Shown here in pieces: positions 21,743 to 29,316 of a stretch of DNA of 32,716 nt. The notes under the pieces were generated by a model. The model was not told the origin of the DNA. It worked only from the letters and a program-made list of their open reading frames with translations, and made no database searches. The position numbers were made by a program, and so were the translations under genes. This DNA is from Streptomyces sp. 35G-GA-8. GTDB lineage: Bacteria; Actinomycetota; Actinomycetes; Streptomycetales; Streptomycetaceae. The stretch's first letter is position 1; each line of letters opens with the position of its first letter. The stretch is taken from positions 1 to 32,716 of the forward strand of contig NZ_JAMHJQ010000018.1 in assembly GCF_023534745.1 (NCBI RefSeq), written 5' to 3'.

Positions 21743-22948
21743 ATGACCGAAATCGGGGAAACGACCACCTGTCCGTTCGACTTCAGCAAGGGCATGGACT
21801 TCGACCCCTCGCTCGGCGACCTCATGTCCCAGGGGCCCGTCACCCGGATCCGGCTGCCCTACGGTGAGGCGGACGCGTGGCTCGTCACAAACTGGGACGG
21901 GGTACGGCAGGTGACGACCGATCCCCGGTTCAGCCGCGCGGGGATCATGAGCCACAACTACCCCAGGATGACGCCGGAGCCGATCGTCTCCCCCGAGTCG
22001 ATCAATGTGATGGACCCGCCCATCAGCAGCCGGCTGCGGCGGCTGGCCTCGCAGGCGTTCACGCCGCGGCATGTGGACCGGATGCGGCCCGCCGTCGAGG
22101 GCATCGTCGATCAGCTCCTCGACGAGATGGCCGAGGACGGCCCGCCGGCCGATCTGGTCGGGCATCTGTCGGACAAGCTCCCCCAGCACACCATCTGCGA
22201 ACTGCTGGGCATCGCGCCGCCGGACAGGCCGCGGATGCAGGAGTACGCTCATCAGCTGCTGTCCACGGCCCCCGACTCCCGGCAGGCTGCCGCGGACGCC
22301 AAGGCGCAACTGCGGGAGTACTTCGGCGGGCTGGTGGCGGAGCGGCGGCGTGCGCCCGGGGACGATCTGATCAGCATGCTGGCCGCCGCCAAGGACGGCG
22401 ACGACGCCCTGGACGACAAGGACCTGGCCGTCATGTCGCTGACGCTCATGCTGAGCGGTCACGACACGGCGACCTGCCAGATCAGCAATATCGCGTTCCT
22501 CCTGCTCACCCGCCCGGAGCTGATGGACCTGGTGCGGAGCCGGCCGGAATCGCTCAGGCAGGTGCTGGACGAGCTCCTTCGGTACATCCCCTTCCGCAAG
22601 GGCGTGGGCATCCCGCGCGTCGCCACGGAGGATGTGGAGATGGGCGGGGTGCGGATCCGGGCCGGTGACTTCGTCCATGTGTCGTATCTGACGGCGAACC
22701 GAGATCCGGAGCGGTTCCCCGACCCCGATGTCATCGATCCGCACCGTCCGCCCACCCCGCACATGACGTTCGGCTGGGGCGGGCACCGCTGTATCGCCGC
22801 TCCCCTGGCCATGGCGGAGCTGGAGGCCACCATCGGCCGTCTGGTGGACCGCTTCCCGGGGCTGCGGCTCGCGGTGCCGGCCGAGGAGCTGCGCTGGGAC
22901 ACGGAGACGATCCGGCGCTTCCCGCACGAGCTGCCGGTGGCCTGGTAG
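21743..22948 (+). CDS. Cytochrome P450 monooxygenase
   Basis: A 401-residue soluble bacterial P450 that would hydroxylate or oxidise a small molecule using ferredoxin-supplied electrons. The I-helix LMLSGHDTATCQI carries the oxygen-activating acid-alcohol pair (DT); the K-helix ExxR is ELLR; VIDPHRPPTPHMTFGWGGHRCIAAPLA, split here for reading as the heme loop FGWGGHRCIA, has the axial thiolate C350. The usual Gly two residues after the Cys is Ala. The ATG (21743) follows GGAG at six bases. No ferredoxin gene is nearby. It is divergent from the 46-codon gene and methyltransferase pair across a 227-base gap, so it may tailor the same product or be independent. A strong hairpin follows the stop. 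Confidence 0.94.
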   Translation: MTEIGETTTCPFDFSKGMDFDPSLGDLMSQGPVTRIRLPYGEADAWLVTNWDGVRQVTTDPRFSRAGIMSHNYPRMTPEPIVSPESINVMDPPISSRLRRLASQAFTPRHVDRMRPAVEGIVDQLLDEMAEDGPPADLVGHLSDKLPQHTICELLGIAPPDRPRMQEYAHQLLSTAPDSRQAAADAKAQLREYFGGLVAERRRAPGDDLISMLAAAKDGDDALDDKDLAVMSLTLMLSGHDTATCQISNIAFLLLTRPELMDLVRSRPESLRQVLDELLRYIPFRKGVGIPRVATEDVEMGGVRIRAGDFVHVSYLTANRDPERFPDPDVIDPHRPPTPHMTFGWGGHRCIAAPLAMAELEATIGRLVDRFPGLRLAVPAEELRWDTETIRRFPHELPVAW

Positions 22949-23000
22949 ACAGCCCGCCCCGGATCGCCGCCCCAGCCCCGGAGCGGCCGTCCGTGCCGCT

Positions 23001-23040
23001 GCCGTCCGTACCGATGCCCGATCACATCGGTACGGACGGC
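23001..23040. terminator. Strong bidirectional hairpin between P450 and kdgD genes
   Basis: GCCGTCCGTACCGATG (23001-23016) and its exact complement at 23025-23040 form a 16-bp stem with an 8-base loop between convergent stop codons. Confidence 0.88.
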
Positions 23041-23074
23041 CGGGGTACGGAGGTTGTCGTCCCGGCGGTCTTCC

Positions 23075-24043
23075 TCACTTCGTTGCCCCTACGAGGTCGA
23101 GTCCCGCCGCGAGCAGTTCTTCGAGCGCCGCGAGATCGTCCGGCCCCGGGTCCATGAGCGGCGCCCGCACCGGTCCGACCGGCCGTCCGCGCAGCCGCGC
23201 CGCGGCCTTGACCAGCGAGACGGCGTAGCCGGTGCCGCGGTCGCGCAGTTCGACGAGCGGTACGTAGAAGCCCCGCAGCAGCCGCTCGACGGCCGCGTCG
23301 TCGCCGTCGCGCTGTGCGGCGAAGAAGGCGTTGGCGATCTCGGGCGCGAAGGCGTGCACGGCGGAGGAGTACGCGGTGATGCCGATGCTCGCGTACGGCC
23401 TGGCCTGGACCTCGGCGGTGGCGGCGCCGTTGAAGAAGAGGAAGTCCTCCGGCGCGGCCAGCTTGAGGCGTTGCAGCCGGTCGAGGTCGCTGTGGCCGTC
23501 CTTGAGGCCGATGACTCCGGGGATCCCGGCCAGTTCGCGGACGTTTTCGACGCCGAAGGTGACCTGGTCGCGCTGGTAGGCGATGAGCGGCAGCCGGGTA
23601 CGGGCGGCGATCTGGCGCAGTTGCGCCACGAGTCCGGCCCCCGGCGCCCTGACGAGATAGTGCGGCAGTACGAGCGCCGCGTCCGCCCCCGCCTCCTCCG
23701 CGATCCGGGCGAAGCGCGCGGCCTGGGCCCAGCCGTAGCCGATCCCGGCGACGACCGGCAGCCGTCCGCCGGCCTCCTGTACGGACGCGGTGATCACCTG
23801 CCGGTACTCGTCCTCGTCGAGGGAGAAGAACTCTCCGGTGCCGCACGCGGGGAAGATCGCCCCGGGACCCGTCTCGATCTGGGCGGCGAGGTAGTCACGG
23901 AACGCGGGCAGATCGAGCGCGGGGCCGCCGGGTCCGCCCCGCTCGCCGGTGAAGCTGGTGAGCGGGAAGGAGAGCACCCCCTTCGCCATGCCGTCGCGCA
24001 GCCGGGCCGTCGTCGTCGCCGCGTCGGCCGTGAGGGCCACCAT
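23075..24043 (-). CDS. kdgD: 5-dehydro-4-deoxyglucarate dehydratase
   Basis: A 322-residue member of the DHDPS/NAL aldolase family. KdgD removes water and CO2 from 5-dehydro-4-deoxy-D-glucarate to give 2,5-dioxopentanoate (alpha-ketoglutarate semialdehyde), a step in glucarate and galactarate catabolism. GVLSFPLTSF (22-31), ACGTGEFFSLDEDEY (66-80), AYQRDQ (Y156) and GLKDGHSDLDRL with the Schiff-base K181 fit KdgD better than DapA. A GGGGAG binding site supports the ATG at 24043. The divergent IclR gene and the nested palindromes between them suggest local control. The glucarate dehydratase and semialdehyde dehydrogenase that normally accompany it are not in the window. Confidence 0.85.
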   Translation of the reverse strand: MVALTADAATTTARLRDGMAKGVLSFPLTSFTGERGGPGGPALDLPAFRDYLAAQIETGPGAIFPACGTGEFFSLDEDEYRQVITASVQEAGGRLPVVAGIGYGWAQAARFARIAEEAGADAALVLPHYLVRAPGAGLVAQLRQIAARTRLPLIAYQRDQVTFGVENVRELAGIPGVIGLKDGHSDLDRLQRLKLAAPEDFLFFNGAATAEVQARPYASIGITAYSSAVHAFAPEIANAFFAAQRDGDDAAVERLLRGFYVPLVELRDRGTGYAVSLVKAAARLRGRPVGPVRAPLMDPGPDDLAALEELLAAGLDLVGATK

Positions 24044-24142
24044 GTGATCGTCTCCCCATGTAGATGACGTCTATGTATGAGGATGGAGGTTAGGGATGTG
24101 GACGAGGGTCGTCAAGAGATACGGCAGCGGCGGCGGAGGTAT

Positions 24143-24193
24143 CGCCGCCGTACGGCGGCGGTACGGCTGTCGTACGTCCGCCGTACCGCCGCC
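24143..24193. promoter_or_regulatory. Nested palindromes between kdgD and iclR (IclR operator candidate)
   Basis: An 18-bp perfect palindrome, CGCCGCCGTACGGCGGCG (24143-24160), overlaps a 13-bp perfect inverted repeat: GGCGGCGGTACGG at 24154-24166 with CCGTACCGCCGCC at 24181-24193. A separate TAGA-N5-TCTA repeat around GACGTC lies near 24061-24073, closer to the kdgD start. Either may be bound by the IclR protein. Confidence 0.55.
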
Positions 24194-24196
24194 GAT

Positions 24197-24202
24197 TACG
24201 AT
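24197..24202 (+). promoter_or_regulatory. -10 box of a probably leaderless iclR transcript
   Basis: TACGAT ends eight bases before the iclR ATG, and no Shine-Dalgarno sequence is present. Transcription would begin at or next to the start codon. Confidence 0.45.
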
Positions 24203-24209
24203 CTGAGCC

Positions 24210-25004
24210 ATGTCCGACGACAGCGGCGGCGTACGCGAAGTGAAGTCGGCGGCCCGCACCGTCGAGCTGCTGGAAGTCCTCGCGGCCCGGGGCGACCGGC
24301 CCGCCCGGCTGCGTGAGCTCGCCGAGGAACTGGACGTGCCGCGCAGCAGCATGTACGCGCTGCTCCAGACGCTGATCGACCGCGGCTGGGTCCGTACGGA
24401 CACCACGGGATCGCTGTACGGCATCGGCATCCGGGTGCTGCTCACCGGCACCAGCTATCTGGACGCCGACCCGCGCGTGGGCGCCGCGCGTCCGTTCCTG
24501 GACGAGGCGTCCGACGAGCTCGGCGAGACGATCCACCTCGCCCGGCTGGACGGTGGCGATGTCGTCTATCTCGCCACCCGCGAGTCGCACGAGTATCTGC
24601 GCCCGGTCAGCCGGGTCGGCCGCAGACTGCCGGCGCACGCCGGGGCGCTCGGCAAGGCGCTGCTCGCGGAGCGCGACCCGGCACGGCTGCCACTGCCGGA
24701 GGGCCCGCTGCGCCGGCTGACCCCCAATACCCACCCCGATCGCGCGTCACTCGCCGCGGATCTGGCGCGGGTTCGGGAGCGCGGCTTCGCGATCGACCGC
24801 GAGGAGAGCATGGCGGGCATCACCGGGTTCGGCTTCGCGCTGCGTTACGACGTACCGGCCACGGATGCCGTCAGCTGCTCGGTGCCGACCACACGCCTGA
24901 CGGAGGAGCACGAGCGGCGGATCGTCTCGGTCATGCGCGAGATCAGGGCCAAGATCGAGGCGACGGCCCCGAGGGCGGCGGGCTCCGCGCCGCAGTGGCG
25001 TTAG
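24210..25004 (+). CDS. IclR-family transcriptional regulator
   Basis: A 264-residue regulator. The N-terminal winged helix-turn-helix (about 10-75) has VKSAARTVELLEVLAARG, LRELAEELDVPRSSMYALLQ and a YGIGIRVL wing end. The C-terminal IclR effector domain (about 90-255) has the typical RLPAHAGALGKALLA, ERGFAIDREESMAGITGF and a late VSCSVPTTRLTEE. It is divergent from kdgD and most likely represses it until a sugar-acid intermediate binds. The ATG at 24210 is preferred; the -10 box eight bases upstream implies a leaderless message. The TAG stop codon (25002-25004) lies at the first bases of the MITE-like element at 25002-25100, so the insertion may have set the present C-terminus. Confidence 0.9.
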   Translation: MSDDSGGVREVKSAARTVELLEVLAARGDRPARLRELAEELDVPRSSMYALLQTLIDRGWVRTDTTGSLYGIGIRVLLTGTSYLDADPRVGAARPFLDEASDELGETIHLARLDGGDVVYLATRESHEYLRPVSRVGRRLPAHAGALGKALLAERDPARLPLPEGPLRRLTPNTHPDRASLAADLARVRERGFAIDREESMAGITGFGFALRYDVPATDAVSCSVPTTRLTEEHERRIVSVMREIRAKIEATAPRAAGSAPQWR

Positions 25005-25100
25005 GGCGTGTACCGAAAGTCCCGCCTGGCTCGTATCGAAAGTCCCGCCTGGCTCGCGACGCCCTGCGGGCGGACGGCGCTACTTTCGCCACACGCCCTA
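25002..25100. mobile_element. MITE-like inverted-repeat element
   Basis: A 99-bp element with 19-bp ends: TAGGGCGTGTACCGAAAGT at 25002-25020 and its near-exact inverse at 25082-25100 (17 of 19 match). TA at each end fits a TA target duplication, as made by IS630/Tc1-type transposases. Inside, CGAAAGTCCCGCCTGGCTCG occurs twice (25014 and 25037, period 23). It encodes nothing and supplies the iclR stop codon. Confidence 0.6.
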
Positions 25101-25148
25101 GGCCCTGCCGTTCGGCTCGGGCCCGAGCGCCCGTTCCGGGCACGCGAC

Positions 25149-25186
25149 AGACCGGCCGCACGGAAGCGTCTCCGTACGGCCGGTCT
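25149..25186. terminator. Bidirectional hairpin between iclR and dctA
   Basis: AGACCGGCCG (25149-25158) pairs with CGGCCGGTCT (25177-25186); CGGA/TCCG extends the stem inside after one mismatch. It lies between convergent genes. Confidence 0.78.
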
Positions 25187-25244
25187 TCGTGGGGCCGGGG
25201 TGAGGGGGGAGACCCCGGCCGGGATCATGGTGCGAGTGGGGGGA

Positions 25245-26624
25245 TCAGACCCCCGCCTTGTCCGCCTTCTCCATGCTGCGCGGCTCGGGCACGCTCTGGG
25301 TCGCGTCCCCCGTGTCCCCCGCGTCGCCGACCGAACCGTGGTCGTCCACCAGGGTCTTCTCGTCGAACGGGATCTTTCCGGCCAGCACCTCGTCCACGCG
25401 CTGCTTGTCGATCTCCTTGGTCCACGTACCGACCAGGACCGTGGCGACCGCGTTGCCCGCGAAGTTCGTCATGGCACGCGCCTCGCTCATGAAGCGGTCG
25501 ATACCGACGATCAGACCGACACCGTCGACCAGTTCGGGCCGGTGCGACTGGAGACCGCCGGCCAGCGTCGCCAGGCCCGCGCCGGTGACACCCGCCGCGC
25601 CCTTGGACGCGATGATCATGAAGAGGAGCAGCGAGACCTGTTCACCGATCGAGAGCGGGTCGCCCATGCCCTCGGCGATGAAGAGCGAGGCCATCGTCAG
25701 ATAGATGGCCGTGCCGTCCAGGTTGAAGGAGTAGCCGGTCGGGACGGTGATACCGACGACGGGCTTGCTGACACCCAGGTGCTCCATCTTCGCGATGAGC
25801 CGCGGCAGCGCCGACTCGGAGGAGGAGGTCGAGAGGATCAGCAGGAACTCACGGCCCAGGTACTTCAGCAGCGTGAAGATGTTCAGGCCCGCGACCAGCC
25901 TCAGCAGCGCGCCGAGGATGACGAAGACGAAGAGCGCGCAGGTGATGTAGAAGCCGATCATGATGATCGCGAGCGACTTCAGCGCGTCGAGACCGGTCTC
26001 GCCGACCACCGCCGCGATGGCGCCGAAGGCACCGACCGGCGCGGCCCACATGATCATCGCGAGCATCCGGAAGACCAGGCGCTGGATGTGCCCGATACCC
26101 CGCAGCACCGGCTCGCCCGCGGAGCCCATGGCCTGGAGCGCGAAGCCCGCCAGCAGCGCGACCATCAGCGTCTGGAGGACCGAGCCCTCGGTGAAGGCCG
26201 AGACGATCGTCGTCGGGATGATGCCGAGCAGGAAGTCCGCGGTGGACTCGCTCGCACCGGTCGCCTGGGCGGCGCCCGCTTCACGGGTGGCCTCGGTGAG
26301 GTGGAGACCCGAACCGGGCTCCAGGATGTTTCCGACGACCAGGCCGATGGCCAGGGCGACGGTCGACATCGCCATGAAGTAGCCGAGGGCGAGCCCGCCG
26401 ACCGCGCCGACCTTGGCCGCCTTCCTGACCGACCCGACTCCCAGCACGATCGTGCAGAAGATCACGGGCGAGATCATCATCTTGATGAGGTTCACGAAGC
26501 CGGTACCGATCGGCTTCAGTTCGACGGCCACGCCAGGAGCCGCGAAGCCCACCAGAATGCCGAGCGCGACGGCGACGATCACCGCGATGTACAGATAGTG
26601 GGTACGGTCCCGCCTTGCGGCCAC
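25245..26624 (-). CDS. dctA: C4-dicarboxylate/cation symporter (DAACS family)
   Basis: A 459-residue inner-membrane carrier that imports succinate, fumarate or malate with cations. Family marks are clear: NLIKMMISPVIFCTIVLGV, the reentrant-loop serine motif STSSSESALPRL, GYSFNLDGTAIYLTMASLF, SKGAAGVTGAG and MTNFAGNAVATVLV. About eight transmembrane helices and two reentrant loops are expected. The C-terminal tail (about 425-459) is hydrophilic. GTG 26624 follows GGAGG closely. The divergent CitA/DcuS-type sensor kinase and response regulator most likely switch this gene on when dicarboxylates are outside the cell. A gltP-type glutamate carrier is the alternative within the family. Confidence 0.93.
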   Translation of the reverse strand: MAARRDRTHYLYIAVIVAVALGILVGFAAPGVAVELKPIGTGFVNLIKMMISPVIFCTIVLGVGSVRKAAKVGAVGGLALGYFMAMSTVALAIGLVVGNILEPGSGLHLTEATREAGAAQATGASESTADFLLGIIPTTIVSAFTEGSVLQTLMVALLAGFALQAMGSAGEPVLRGIGHIQRLVFRMLAMIMWAAPVGAFGAIAAVVGETGLDALKSLAIIMIGFYITCALFVFVILGALLRLVAGLNIFTLLKYLGREFLLILSTSSSESALPRLIAKMEHLGVSKPVVGITVPTGYSFNLDGTAIYLTMASLFIAEGMGDPLSIGEQVSLLLFMIIASKGAAGVTGAGLATLAGGLQSHRPELVDGVGLIVGIDRFMSEARAMTNFAGNAVATVLVGTWTKEIDKQRVDEVLAGKIPFDEKTLVDDHGSVGDAGDTGDATQSVPEPRSMEKADKAGV

Positions 26625-26760
26625 GGGTCCTCCTCGACTCGTCTCCTGCGAATCCCCCGTCCCTGTCCCGAGGGGTCCCGGTGACTATCCACCACCGTGT
26701 GACGCCGGTCACCCTTACGTTCATTTCGTTCATATGAATCCGGCCAGGCATTCTTGTTTC

Positions 26761-28437
26761 ATGCATCTGCCGCTCCCCCGCAGTCTCGCCGCCCAGCTCT
26801 TCGCGATGCAGGTCGTGCTGGTCGCGGCTGTCGTCGCGGGGTGCGCGGTCTTCGCGTTCGTCACCGGTCGCGCCAATACGGGCGAGACCGCGCGCAAGCA
26901 GGTTCTGGCCACGGCGTACACGCTCGCCGACTCGCCGTCGGTACGGGAGGCGATCCGTACCCCTGATCCGAGCGCCGCACTCCAGCCATACGCGGAACGC
27001 GTGCGGCTGGACACCGGAATCGACTTCATCACGATCATGAACCCGGAGGGGATCCGCTGGACGCACCCCGACCCGGCGCAGATCGGGATGCCCTTCCTGG
27101 GCCGCACGGCGCCCGCGCTGCGCGGCGAGACCTTCACCGAGACCTACACGGGCACGCTCGGCCCCTCGGTCCGGGCGGTCACTCCGGTACGGGACGGCGA
27201 CCGCATCACCGGTCTGGTCAGCGTCGGGATCACCGTGGACCGGATCTCCAGCGAGGTCACCGAGCAGGTCAAGGTGCTGGCCCTGGCAGCGGGCGCGGCC
27301 TTGGCACTCGGCGGCCTGGGTACGTATGTGATCAACGCGCGGCTGCGCCGGCACACCCACGGGATGAACGCGGCGGAGCTCAGCCGGATGCACGACTACC
27401 ACGAGGCGGCGCTGCACGCCGTGAGCGAGGGGCTGCTGATGCTCGACGGCGGACGCAGGATCGCGTTGATGAACGACGGCGGGCGCGAGTTGCTGGGTCT
27501 GGACGACTCCGCGGTGGGCCGTCCCATCGCCGAGCTGGGGCTGCCCGTCCCGCTCACCGGCGCGCTGCTGGCCTCGGAGCCCCGGGTGGACGAGGTGCAT
27601 ATGACCGCCGACCGGGTCGTGGTCGTGAACACGCGACCGGTGGTCGGCGGGGAGCAGCGCGGTACGGTCGTCACCTTGCGCGACCACACCGAACTCCAGG
27701 CGCTGTCGGGCGAGTTGGACTCCGAGCGGGGCTTCACCCAGGCCCTGCGCTCACAGGCGCACGAGGCGGCCAACCGGCTGCACACGGTGGTGTCGCTGAT
27801 CGAACTGGGACGGGTGGAGCAGGCGGTGGAGTTCGCCACGGCGGAGCTTGAGCTGGCACAGGCGCTCACCGACCGGGTGGTGGGCGCGGTCGGCGAGCCT
27901 GTTCTCGCGGCCCTGCTGCTGGGGAAGGCGGCGCAGGCCAATGAGCGCGGTGTGGAGCTGGAGCTCGCCGAGAACAGCCGGATCGACGACGGCGTCCTCC
28001 CCTCGACGCTCCCGGCCCGCGATCTGGTGACCATCCTGGGCAATCTGATCGACAACGCGATGGACGCGGCGCAGGGCGGCGAGGGCGCGCGGATCACCGT
28101 GACGGCCCTGGTGGAGGACGGCGAACTGCTGCTGGGCGTGCGGGACACCGGCGCCGGGGTCGCGCCCGGGGACATGGACGAGGTGTTCCGGCGCGGCTGG
28201 TCGACCCGGGGCCCCGGGCGCGGTCTCGGCCTGGCGCTCGTACGGCAGGCGGTGCATCGCGCGCGGGGGACGGTGAAGCTCGCGGAGGGCCCTGAGGGCG
28301 GGGCGGAGTTCACCGTACGGCTGCCGCTGGCGGGGCGGCCGGGACCCGATCCGGCCGACGATCCGGCCGACGGGCGGGCCGGCGGCCCGGTCGTCGCCGC
28401 CAGGACCGCCGGCGACGGGATGGAGGCGGCCCGGTGA
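26761..28437 (+). CDS. CitA/DcuS-type sensor histidine kinase
   Basis: A membrane sensor kinase of about 558 residues. A transmembrane helix (about 10-37) precedes an extracytoplasmic PAS-like/Cache domain with RLDTGIDFITIMNPEGIRWTH-type features (DFITIMNPEG, THPDPAQIG), a second transmembrane helix (about 165-190), and a cytoplasmic PAS domain (ALHAVSEGLLMLDGGRRIALMN). The kinase core has the Spo0B-like H-box QAHEAANRLHTV (His about 334), NLIDNAMDAA and GRGLGLALV. This family senses citrate or C4-dicarboxylates. The ATG at 26761 starts the conserved HLPLPRSLAAQLF; an ATG nine codons earlier (26734) is possible, and neither has a clear binding site. It is divergent from dctA and overlaps the response regulator gene by four bases. 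Confidence 0.9.
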   Translation: MHLPLPRSLAAQLFAMQVVLVAAVVAGCAVFAFVTGRANTGETARKQVLATAYTLADSPSVREAIRTPDPSAALQPYAERVRLDTGIDFITIMNPEGIRWTHPDPAQIGMPFLGRTAPALRGETFTETYTGTLGPSVRAVTPVRDGDRITGLVSVGITVDRISSEVTEQVKVLALAAGAALALGGLGTYVINARLRRHTHGMNAAELSRMHDYHEAALHAVSEGLLMLDGGRRIALMNDGGRELLGLDDSAVGRPIAELGLPVPLTGALLASEPRVDEVHMTADRVVVVNTRPVVGGEQRGTVVTLRDHTELQALSGELDSERGFTQALRSQAHEAANRLHTVVSLIELGRVEQAVEFATAELELAQALTDRVVGAVGEPVLAALLLGKAAQANERGVELELAENSRIDDGVLPSTLPARDLVTILGNLIDNAMDAAQGGEGARITVTALVEDGELLLGVRDTGAGVAPGDMDEVFRRGWSTRGPGRGLGLALVRQAVHRARGTVKLAEGPEGGAEFTVRLPLAGRPGPDPADDPADGRAGGPVVAARTAGDGMEAAR

Positions 28438-29165
28438 GCCCCGGCCCCGCAGGTCCGGCCGGCCCCACGGGCCCCGGCCCCGGAGTCACGCCGATCCGCG
28501 TCCTCGTGGTCGAGGACGATCCGGTCGCGGCGGACGCCCATCAGCTCTACGTCGGCCGGGTCCCCGGCTTCACCGTCGCGGGCGTCGCCCACTCCCGGGT
28601 GGAGGCCGGCCGGCTGCTGGAGCGTACGGACATCGATCTGATCCTCCTCGACCTGTACCTCCCGGACGGGCACGGCCTCCAGCTCCTGCGCAGCCTGCGG
28701 GCCGGCGGGCACCACGCGGATGTCATCGCGGTCACCTCGGCACGCGATCTCGCGGTGGTTCGGGAAGGGGTGTCGCTCGGGGTCGTTCAGTACGTACTGA
28801 AGCCCTTCACCTTCGCGACCCTCCGTGACCGGCTCGTGCGGTACGCCGAGTTCCGGGCGGCGGCCGGCGAGGCGAGCGGCCAGGAGGAGGTGGACCGGGC
28901 GCTCGGCGCGCTCCGGGCGCCGCAGCCCGCCTCGCTGCCGAAGGGGCTGAGCGCCCCGACCCTGTCGGCGGTGACCCGGGCGCTGCGCGCCTCGGCCGAA
29001 GGACTCACCGCCGCCGAGGCCGGTGCGAAGGTGGGGATCTCCCGGATCACCGCGCGGCGCTATCTGGAACATCTGGTCACCAACGGACGGGCGCAGCGCA
29101 GCCCGCAGTACGGCCAGGTCGGGCGCCCCGAGTTGCAGTACCGCTGGCTCCCCGCGGGCCACTGA
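28434..29165 (+). CDS. CitB/DcuR-type response regulator
   Basis: A 243-residue partner of the preceding kinase. After a Pro/Gly-rich N-terminus (1-20), the receiver domain has VLVVEDDP (acidic pair D28, D29), the phosphorylation site D73 in LILLDLYLPDGHG, VTSARD, and the conserved Lys in YVLKPFTF. The C-terminal DNA-binding part (about 175-240) has LTAAEAGAKVGISRITARRY and LEHLVTNGRAQRSPQYGQVGRP-type features typical of the CitB/DcuR group. GTG 28434 overlaps the kinase stop (GTGA). It is expected to activate dctA in response to C4-dicarboxylates. Confidence 0.92.
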   Translation: MSPGPAGPAGPTGPGPGVTPIRVLVVEDDPVAADAHQLYVGRVPGFTVAGVAHSRVEAGRLLERTDIDLILLDLYLPDGHGLQLLRSLRAGGHHADVIAVTSARDLAVVREGVSLGVVQYVLKPFTFATLRDRLVRYAEFRAAAGEASGQEEVDRALGALRAPQPASLPKGLSAPTLSAVTRALRASAEGLTAAEAGAKVGISRITARRYLEHLVTNGRAQRSPQYGQVGRPELQYRWLPAGH

Positions 29166-29249
29166 CCGGACCGCGATCCGCGCGGGACATACCGGAAGCC
29201 ACCCCCGTCAGCGGGCGCCGGGCGCCAACCACTCGACCCTGCACGGGGA

Positions 29250-29279
29250 TTGACCTTGGTAATGGCCCAGTCCTACGGT
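29250..29279 (+). promoter_or_regulatory. Promoter of the sugar ABC transporter operon
   Basis: TTGACC (29250-29255), 18 bases, TACGGT (29274-29279). Transcription would start near 29286, giving a leader of about 30 bases. I see no clear LacI-type palindrome beside it. Confidence 0.55.
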
Positions 29280-29316
29280 CGCGGCAGCCCACTGTGGCTC
29301 AGAGGAGGTCGTGCCC

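Noticed and set aside
25008-26684. A 558-codon plus-strand frame opposite dctA
   Set aside because: Asp/Arg/Glu/Gln-rich mirror of a membrane protein; dctA carries all family motifs.
27396-29162. A 588-codon minus-strand frame opposite the sensor kinase and response regulator
   Set aside because: It spans two confident genes in antisense and has no recognisable domain.
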